Source of the DNA: Bog-756 sp963776225
Lineage (GTDB): Bacteria; Actinomycetota; Acidimicrobiia; Acidimicrobiales; RAAP-2
DNA: 64,000 nt
Direction: 5' to 3'
Assembly (NCBI GenBank): GCA_963776225.1
Contig: CAVZLL010000004.1
Span: 1,116,001 to 1,180,000 of the forward strand
Of this stretch, positions 58,431 through 64,000 are shown in pieces. The notes below the pieces were generated by a model. It saw only the letters and a list, made by a program, of their open reading frames with translations. It ran no database searches and was not told where the DNA came from. A program made the translations under genes and the position numbers. The first letter of the stretch is position 1. Each line of letters begins with the position of its first letter.

Positions 58431-60092
58431 ATGGTCGGCACGGTGGCCAGCAACGCGGTGACCTGGGGCGTCGCGGACCCGCCCCCCGCCGCACGCTGGT
58501 GGAAGGAGGCGGTCTTCTACCAGATCTACCCGCGGTCCTTCGCCGACAGCGACGGCGACGGGGTCGGCGACCTGCGTGGGATCCGCGCCCATCTCACGGA
58601 CCTGGTCTGGCTCGGCGTCGACGCGCTGTGGCTCAGCCCCTTCTTCCGCTCGCCGATGGCCGACTTCGGCTACGACGTGAGCGACTACTGCGACGTCGAC
58701 CCCCTCTTCGGCACCCTCGACGAATTCGACGCGCTGGTGTCCGATGCCCATGCGCTCGGTCTCCGGGTGGTCATCGACTGGGTGCCCAACCACACCTCGG
58801 ACCGCCACCCCTGGTTCGCCGACGCCGCCTCTTCCCGGGACAGCGCCCACCGGGACTGGTTCGTGTGGCGCGACCCGAGCCCGGACGGATCACCCCCGAA
58901 CAACTGGGTGGCCGCGTTCGATCTCACCGCTCCCGCCTGGACCTACCACGAGGCATCCGGCCAGTGGTACCTCCACCTCTTCGAGGCCGGCCAGCCGGAC
59001 CTCGACTGGGACGAGCCGGCCGTGGTCGCCGCGATGCACGACGTCCTGCGGTTCTGGCTCGACCGCGGGGTCGATGGGTTCCGGGCCGACGTGGTGCACT
59101 GCATCGGCAAGGACCGGTCCCTGCCCGACGACCCACCGGAGACCGCCGGCGTCCCCCACTGCGCCCTCAACGACGTCCCGGTCACCCACGAGCGCCTCCG
59201 CGCGCTGCGCCGGCTGGTCGACGCCTACCCCGGGGACCGGATGATCGTGGGCGAGGTCTTCCTCCTCTCGACCGAGGCGGTGGCGACCTACTACGGCGAG
59301 GACGACGAGCTGCACCTGGCCTTCAACTTCCCCCCGCTCTTCGCGCCGTGGAGCGCCCGACGGTGGGCGGACTGCATCCGGGAGACGGCCCGCACCCTGG
59401 ATCCCCGTGGGGCGTGGCCCTCCTGGGTCCTCTCCAATCACGACACCCCACGCCACCGGACCCGCTACGACCGGTCGGCGGCACGGGCGGGCGAGGACCC
59501 GGCCACCGCGGCCCGACGCAGCGAAGCCCGTGCGCGGGCCGCGGCCGTGCTCCTGCTCACCCTGCGGGGGACGCCCTTCCTCTACCAGGGGGAGGAGCTC
59601 GGCCTCACCGACGCTGCAGTTCCCGACGATCAGCGGGTCGACCCCGGGGGCCGTGACGGGTGCCGCGCCCCGCTCCCCTGGGAGGGGGATGCCGACCACG
59701 GGTGGCCGACCGGGACCGGTGCGGTCCCCTGGCTCCCGTTCCCCCCGGAGGCGGCGACACGGAACTGGGCGGGCCAGCGGCGTGATCCCGGTTCCGTGCT
59801 CCACCTCTACCGCCGGCTGCTCCGACTGCGACATCTCGCGCGGCCGCTGGCGGTCGGGTCCCTCGAGCTCCTCGAGCTGCCCGACGGGGTGCTCGGCTAC
59901 CGCCGCGCGGTCGAGGGCGACGGGTGGGTCGTGCTGGTGAACTTCGGCGACCGGGCGGTGGACCTCGGGTCCTGGAGCGGTCCGTGGGAGGGAGGCACCG
60001 TGGTCCTCACCTCGGTCGGCGCCGCGTCTCCGGAGCGGCCGTTCCGCGGGAGGCTCGACCCCGATCAGGCCGTGGTCGTGCGCTGTTGTTGA
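58431..60092 (+). CDS. GH13 alpha-glucosidase family enzyme
   Basis: The ~553-residue enzyme starts at ATG 58431 (GTG 58443 is an alternative). It has YQIYPRSFADSDGDGVGDLR, the nucleophile region VDGFRADVVH (Asp), the acid MIVGEVFLL (Glu) and LSNHDTPRH (Asp), the full GH13 catalytic triad. It matches the oligo-1,6-glucosidase/maltase-type subfamilies, acting inside the cell on short alpha-glucosides (no signal peptide). It is not next to a sugar transporter. Confidence 0.93.
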   Translation: MVGTVASNAVTWGVADPPPAARWWKEAVFYQIYPRSFADSDGDGVGDLRGIRAHLTDLVWLGVDALWLSPFFRSPMADFGYDVSDYCDVDPLFGTLDEFDALVSDAHALGLRVVIDWVPNHTSDRHPWFADAASSRDSAHRDWFVWRDPSPDGSPPNNWVAAFDLTAPAWTYHEASGQWYLHLFEAGQPDLDWDEPAVVAAMHDVLRFWLDRGVDGFRADVVHCIGKDRSLPDDPPETAGVPHCALNDVPVTHERLRALRRLVDAYPGDRMIVGEVFLLSTEAVATYYGEDDELHLAFNFPPLFAPWSARRWADCIRETARTLDPRGAWPSWVLSNHDTPRHRTRYDRSAARAGEDPATAARRSEARARAAAVLLLTLRGTPFLYQGEELGLTDAAVPDDQRVDPGGRDGCRAPLPWEGDADHGWPTGTGAVPWLPFPPEAATRNWAGQRRDPGSVLHLYRRLLRLRHLARPLAVGSLELLELPDGVLGYRRAVEGDGWVVLVNFGDRAVDLGSWSGPWEGGTVVLTSVGAASPERPFRGRLDPDQAVVVRCC

Positions 60093-60111
60093 GCCCCCAC
60101 AGGGGGGGCGC

Positions 60112-60357
60112 TCAGATCCAGTTCTCCTGCCAGTAGTCGGCGGCACCGAGGTCACCGAGCGACATCGAATGCTCGTCCTCGTGCCCGCTCTGGCGGATAC
60201 AGCACACGAGTGTCCCGATCCACGGGCCGCTGTCGATACAGTGGACGGCACCGCACCGTCGCCACTGTGGCTCGGTCGGCAGCTCGAGGTCGTCCAGATC
60301 GAAGTCGTCGTCGGACCAGTTGCGCAATTTCTTCCGTACGGGATACGGGTCGATCGT
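60112..60357 (-). CDS. Small hypothetical protein with CxxxxC...CC...H pattern
   Basis: The protein of about 81 residues is from GTG 60357, chosen because AGGA lies 6 bases upstream; ATG 60396 is an alternative with a poor site. It contains CGAVHCIDSGPWIGTLVCCI and a following GHEDEHS, a set of Cys and His that could bind metal. A run of Asp residues (DDDFDLDDLEL) lies before it. Convergent with the GH13 gene. Not recognised. Confidence 0.5.
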   Translation of the reverse strand, partial: TIDPYPVRKKLRNWSDDDFDLDDLELPTEPQWRRCGAVHCIDSGPWIGTLVCCIRQSGHEDEHSMSLGDLGAADYWQENWI

Positions 60358-60620
60358 CACAGTTGTTCCTGCCCCTTGTTGTTGCGGATACCTCACCCGA
60401 ATTGTCGGTCCTCCCCCCGGTCATCTGTAGTGCGAATTGCCACCCACCGGCCGTGGGCGGCCCTGTGGCCCTCCACCGGAGCCCGAGCGTGCGGTGTTCA
60501 CCCTCCGAGCACACCGACCGGCGACCGGCCCGAAGAGTGCCACGTCAGGGCGGTTGGGAACCCTTGCCAGGGGATTCGGGGATGTTCATTTTTCTTACAC
60601 CCGGTCGATAGACTCACGAG

Positions 60621-61643
60621 ATGAACGGCGACCGGGTCACCGGCATCGAGGACATCGTCCGACGCAACGTGGCGACGCTCCGCTCGAAGGCCGGGCTCAC
60701 CCAGCAGGGGCTCGCGGACGAGATGCTCCTCCGGGGCATCGCGTGGACCCGCGAGACCGTGGCGCAGGTGGAGACGACCAACCGCCGGATGGGCCTCACC
60801 GAGGCCGTCGCGGTGGCCGCGAGCCTGGACGTCCCGCTCGCCCGCCTCGCCGCGACCGGCGCGGACAGCGTCGCGGTCGGGGACGCCGAGTGGACCACGG
60901 CCTACCTCGGTGCCGCCATCGCCGGAACCGCCGGCGATGTGTTCTCCCCCGGCAGCTACTCGGTCGCCTCCCGCCGGATCGACGTCCCACGCGAGCGCTA
61001 CGAGGACGCCATGGTCGAGGCGCCCACCCAGCCGATCCCACCGGACGCGGTCGCCGACCACGTGCGCGAACCGCGCGACCGGAGGATCGGAGACACCCAC
61101 GCACCGGTCGCCACCGGTCGACGGTCGACCGACGCCTCCTCGCTGGCCCCCCAGAAGACGGCCGACCGCATCGAGCGGCGACTCCGCCTGCGGGTCACCG
61201 CCGGCGACGTGGACACGACGGCCCAGCACCTCTGGTCGCGCAGCCTGGACGCCGAGCGGGAGCGGCGGGTGAGCGACCGGCACGCCCAGACCGGCGGGTC
61301 GCTGCAGACCATCCGAGGTCACGTCTCCCGGGACCTCGACCGCGAGCTCGCCCACGAGATGGAGCGGCAGAACGGCGAGGAGGAGGCCGGGACCGAGCCC
61401 TCCGGCGCCCTCAGCGCCGACGAGGCCGCCTGGGAGGCCACCCGCCTCAACATCATCCTGGCCAACAAGGGCTACGACGACAGCGACGTGACCCGCTGGT
61501 GGAACTTCACCCAGCACCGCGAGCTCGGTGACCAGACCATCGCCGAGGCGTGGCGTGGCGGCGAGTACTCCGCGGTGAGCCGGCTCGTGCAGTCCCTCCC
61601 CGACAAGCGGAACTCGGGACGGGACCTCCGCCTCGAGGGCTAG
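60621..61643 (+). CDS. XRE-type HTH DNA-binding protein with long C-terminal region
   Basis: The 340-residue protein has an N-terminal XRE-like HTH (VRRNVATLRSKAGLTQQGLA ... TRETVAQVETTNRRMGLTEA, residues ~12-65). The C-terminal 270 residues are charged and helical (ERRLRLRVTAGDVDTTAQHL; RDLDRELAHEMERQNGEEEA), with a Trp-rich end (YDDSDVTRWWNFTQHRELGD). The size and no enzymatic motif suggest a regulator of unknown targets. It has its own upstream region and is followed by a G1 peptidase 117 bases away. Confidence 0.7.
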   Translation: MNGDRVTGIEDIVRRNVATLRSKAGLTQQGLADEMLLRGIAWTRETVAQVETTNRRMGLTEAVAVAASLDVPLARLAATGADSVAVGDAEWTTAYLGAAIAGTAGDVFSPGSYSVASRRIDVPRERYEDAMVEAPTQPIPPDAVADHVREPRDRRIGDTHAPVATGRRSTDASSLAPQKTADRIERRLRLRVTAGDVDTTAQHLWSRSLDAERERRVSDRHAQTGGSLQTIRGHVSRDLDRELAHEMERQNGEEEAGTEPSGALSADEAAWEATRLNIILANKGYDDSDVTRWWNFTQHRELGDQTIAEAWRGGEYSAVSRLVQSLPDKRNSGRDLRLEG

Positions 61644-61760
61644 ACCCGCCCGTCGGGGGAAGAACCCCGATCCGCGGCCGGATCGGGCAGACTGCAGGTG
61701 CGGGCCCCCGGTCGGACGCGGGCGTGGGTGCCGGTAGGGATCGGCACCGGAGAGGATCGG

Positions 61761-63335
61761 GTGCACCAGCGCAGGCAACGGGGGAGGAGGGCGACCGCGG
61801 CGGCCGTCGTTGCCGCGTGGGTCCTCGTCCTCGCCGGGACGCTCGGCGCCGGTACGGCCGGCGCTGCACAGCCGGGGGCGGGGCCCGCCCGGAGCGCCCC
61901 CGACCGGGTGGTGAGCGGACCGCACCCCTCCGTGCCCGGGGGGACCGACGCCCAGGTCAGCACCAACTGGTCGGGACTCGTCGACGAGGGCGGGACGTTC
62001 ACCGGCGTCCAAGCCGGGTGGGTGGTCCCCGCCGTCCAGACCCGTCCGTACGCGACCGACTCGTCAACCTGGATCGGCATCGGCGGCGTGACCGACCCGT
62101 CGCTGATCCAGGCCGGCACCGACCAGGAGGCCTCGGGCGGCGGCACCGGGTACACGGCCTGGATCGGAGCGTCCCCCGCCGGCCCGGTGACCGAATTCGC
62201 GGTCTCGCCCGGTGACCAGATCGACGCATCGATCACCGCGGGGACCCCGGGCAGCTGGACGGTCACGATCACCGATCTCACCCTCGGCAGATCGCACTCC
62301 CAGACCATCGCCGACGCGGTGACCGCGACCTCGGCGGAGTGGATCGAGGAGGCGCCGACGGTCGGGATCTCGCCCACCCCCCTGGCCGACTACGGGTCGG
62401 TGACCTTCACCGGGATGGACGTCGAGGAGGGTGGCGCACCGGTCGTGGCGATCCCGGTCGAGATGTCCAACCTCGGCTCCGACGCCATCATCTCCTACCC
62501 CGGGACGGTTGTCGGCTCGAGCCTCACCGTGACCTATGGCGCCCCGGACCACGGCTACTGGCTGGTCGCCTCGGACGGCGGCATCTTCTCCTTCGGCGCC
62601 GCCCGGTTCTTCGGGTCGACGGCCGGCACGGTGCTCCAGCGTCCGGTGACCGGTATCTCGCCGACACCCGACCGCCGGGGCTACTGGCTGGTGGCGGCCG
62701 ACGGCGGCGTCTTCGCCTACGGCGACGCCGGGTACGTGGGGTCGATCCCCGGGCTCGGCATCGCCCCGGCCGGGTCGACCGGCCCGGGCACGCACCTCGA
62801 CCAGCCGATCGTGGCGGTCGTGCCCTCCGTCGACGGCGGCGGCTACCTCATGCTGGCCTCCGACGGCGGGGTCTTCGCCTTCGGCGACGCCCATTTCGCC
62901 GGATCCTGCCCGGGGATCGGCGGCTGCAACGGGCGGGCGGTCGCGCTCCTGCCCGACGCGGGCGGCCTCGGGTACTGGCTGGTCACCAGCACCGGCGCGG
63001 TCTACGCCTTCGGCGGCGCTCCCTACGACGGGGGGGCCGGGACGGTCTCGTCCCCGATCACCAGCGCCGTGCGCACCCCGGACGGCGGCGGCTACTACCT
63101 CCTCGCGGTCGACGGCGGGGTGTTCCCCTTCGGGGACGCGGTCGACTTCGGCACGCCGACCGTCGGCACCGAGATCCTGACCGCCCACACCGCCATCGTG
63201 GCCACCGCCTCCGGGGACGGCTACTGGGTGGCCGGAGCGGACGGTGGGATCGACGGCTACGGCTTCGCACCCTACGACGGCAGCATGGCCGGCAAGCCCC
63301 TCAACGCGCCGGTCGTCGGCGCGGTCGGATGGTAG
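61761..63335 (+). CDS. Secreted G1 glutamic peptidase with six C-terminal repeats
   Basis: GTG 61761 follows GGAGAGG. The 524-residue product has a signal peptide (AAAVVAAWVLVLAGTLGAGT, cleavage near AGAAQ), then the G1 domain: STNWSGL, WIGIGGVTDPSLIQAG (Gln) and SAEWIEEAPTV (Glu). Unlike the 25195 protein it has no IPT domain; six repeats follow directly (GYWLVASDGGIFSF... , GYLMLASDGGVFAFGDA...). It is in core-like, high-GC surroundings, so this may be the ancestral copy. Likely acid-active extracellular protease with a surface-binding repeat domain. Confidence 0.85.
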   Translation: MHQRRQRGRRATAAAVVAAWVLVLAGTLGAGTAGAAQPGAGPARSAPDRVVSGPHPSVPGGTDAQVSTNWSGLVDEGGTFTGVQAGWVVPAVQTRPYATDSSTWIGIGGVTDPSLIQAGTDQEASGGGTGYTAWIGASPAGPVTEFAVSPGDQIDASITAGTPGSWTVTITDLTLGRSHSQTIADAVTATSAEWIEEAPTVGISPTPLADYGSVTFTGMDVEEGGAPVVAIPVEMSNLGSDAIISYPGTVVGSSLTVTYGAPDHGYWLVASDGGIFSFGAARFFGSTAGTVLQRPVTGISPTPDRRGYWLVAADGGVFAYGDAGYVGSIPGLGIAPAGSTGPGTHLDQPIVAVVPSVDGGGYLMLASDGGVFAFGDAHFAGSCPGIGGCNGRAVALLPDAGGLGYWLVTSTGAVYAFGGAPYDGGAGTVSSPITSAVRTPDGGGYYLLAVDGGVFPFGDAVDFGTPTVGTEILTAHTAIVATASGDGYWVAGADGGIDGYGFAPYDGSMAGKPLNAPVVGAVGW

Positions 63336-63379
63336 GGGGAACCACTCCCGACCCCGTGTCCCCACCGGAGGAGGCGGGC

Positions 63380-63985
63380 GTGGCAGCGCCCGCGGCGTTC
63401 TTCGACGTCGTCCTCCACCAACGGGCGACCCGGCAGTTCGCCGACCGTCCGGTCGACGACGACCTGGTCGAACGGTGCCTCCAGGCTGCAACCCACGCCC
63501 CGAGCGCCGAGAACCTCCAGCCGTGGGTGTTCGTCGTGGTCCGTGACCCGCAGCTCCGGACGGGCATCGCCGAGCTCACCCGCCGCGCCTGGCGGGAGGG
63601 GGGGCGACGGCACTCCGAGGAGCGGCTCGCCCCCGCGCTGCTCCGCGAGGTCGAGTCCGGGGCCGAAGGGGGGATCGGGTCGGCACCGGTCATCGTCGTG
63701 GTGTGCGGCGACAGCGCGATCGGCATCGAGCGGACCCTCCCCTCCTCGGTGTACCCGGCGACCCAGAACCTCCTGCTGTCGGCCACCGCACTCGGGCTCG
63801 GTTCGGCCATGACCACGCTGGCCACCCTCTTCGCCGGCGAGCTTGCGGACATGCTCTCGCTCCCGCCCTCGGTGCGGCCGATGGCGGTGGTGCCCATCGG
63901 GTGGCCCCTGCGACCTCTCGGCCCTCCCCGCCGGCTCCCGCTCGGGGAGCGCGCCTTCCGTGACCGGTACGGCAACTCCTGGTGA
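63380..63985 (+). CDS. Nitroreductase family protein
   Basis: GTG 63380 follows GGAGGAGG with 6 bases between, a stronger site than ATG 63329. The 201-residue protein has FFDVVLHQRATRQFADRPVD (the RRS/RATR FMN-binding start), the THAPSAENLQPWVF block and the LGSAMTTLATLFAGELADML end, as in FMN-dependent nitroreductases. It starts just after the G1 peptidase stop and may be cotranscribed. The gene ends 15 bases before the window edge. Confidence 0.9.
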   Translation: MAAPAAFFDVVLHQRATRQFADRPVDDDLVERCLQAATHAPSAENLQPWVFVVVRDPQLRTGIAELTRRAWREGGRRHSEERLAPALLREVESGAEGGIGSAPVIVVVCGDSAIGIERTLPSSVYPATQNLLLSATALGLGSAMTTLATLFAGELADMLSLPPSVRPMAVVPIGWPLRPLGPPRRLPLGERAFRDRYGNSW

Positions 63986-64000
63986 GCGCCGACCGGTACA

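Noticed and set aside
1..64000. CRISPR array, prophage structural genes or replication origin
   Set aside because: No regularly spaced short repeats, no phage head or tail motifs, and no DnaA-box cluster were seen.

Overview
The window is high-GC actinobacterial DNA, most likely from class Acidimicrobiia. This rests on gene content rather than a marker gene: two Lsr2 nucleoid proteins, a SigE-type ECF sigma factor, a DUF3052 protein, a PPOX-class flavin/F420 protein, many GTG starts with ATGA/GTGA overlaps, tRNA-Gln and tRNA-Glu linked to gltX, thiolase/DUF35 lipid genes, and three acid-type G1 glutamic peptidases. The acidic-habitat reading is an inference from the peptidases.

Layout. 0-2.5 kb: accessory enzymes (GNAT, APH-like kinase with a frameshift, zinc ribbon) and a possible 26-residue peptide unit. 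3.1-7 kb: PadR regulator, ABC ATPase and FtsX-type permease in one overlapping operon. 7-10 kb: SRAP protein and small secreted proteins. 10-13.1 kb: DUF3052, a frameshifted VOC gene, and an oxidoreductase plus SDR pair. 13-21.7 kb: surface and secreted proteins (IPT/TIG protein, Tat amidohydrolase, lipoproteins, phosphodiester glycosidase) and a sigma/anti-sigma pair.

22-35 kb is an accessory island of visibly lower GC. It holds two copies of a divergent unit (lsr2 on the minus strand, a small secreted protein on the plus strand, with near-identical -35/-10 promoters), a serine-recombinase remnant, two G1 peptidases, and three insertion sequences. An ISL3 element splits an SRPBCC gene. One IS256-type element truncates a possible HTH gene. 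A second IS256-type element carries a DUF3024 passenger and has inverted repeats and a perfect 8-bp target duplication. The island stops just before tRNA-Glu and tRNA-Gln.

35.7-64 kb is core-like. A minus-strand lipid operon (two DUF35 proteins, two thiolase-fold proteins without the usual catalytic Cys, a small ferredoxin) runs into gltX. Then come a sulfatase, a CPA2-type antiporter with an LMW phosphatase, a PPOX/SDR/oxidoreductase operon that repeats the 11-13 kb module, an ABC exporter (frameshifted) with a TrmO-like gene, HdeD, an SDR, a P450 coupled to an FTR1 iron permease under a promoter with an iron-box-like palindrome, hot-dog thioesterases, a GH13 glucosidase, an HTH regulator, a third G1 peptidase and a nitroreductase.

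Five genes carry single-frame breaks. Four of them look otherwise intact, so sequencing error and real decay cannot be separated from sequence alone.
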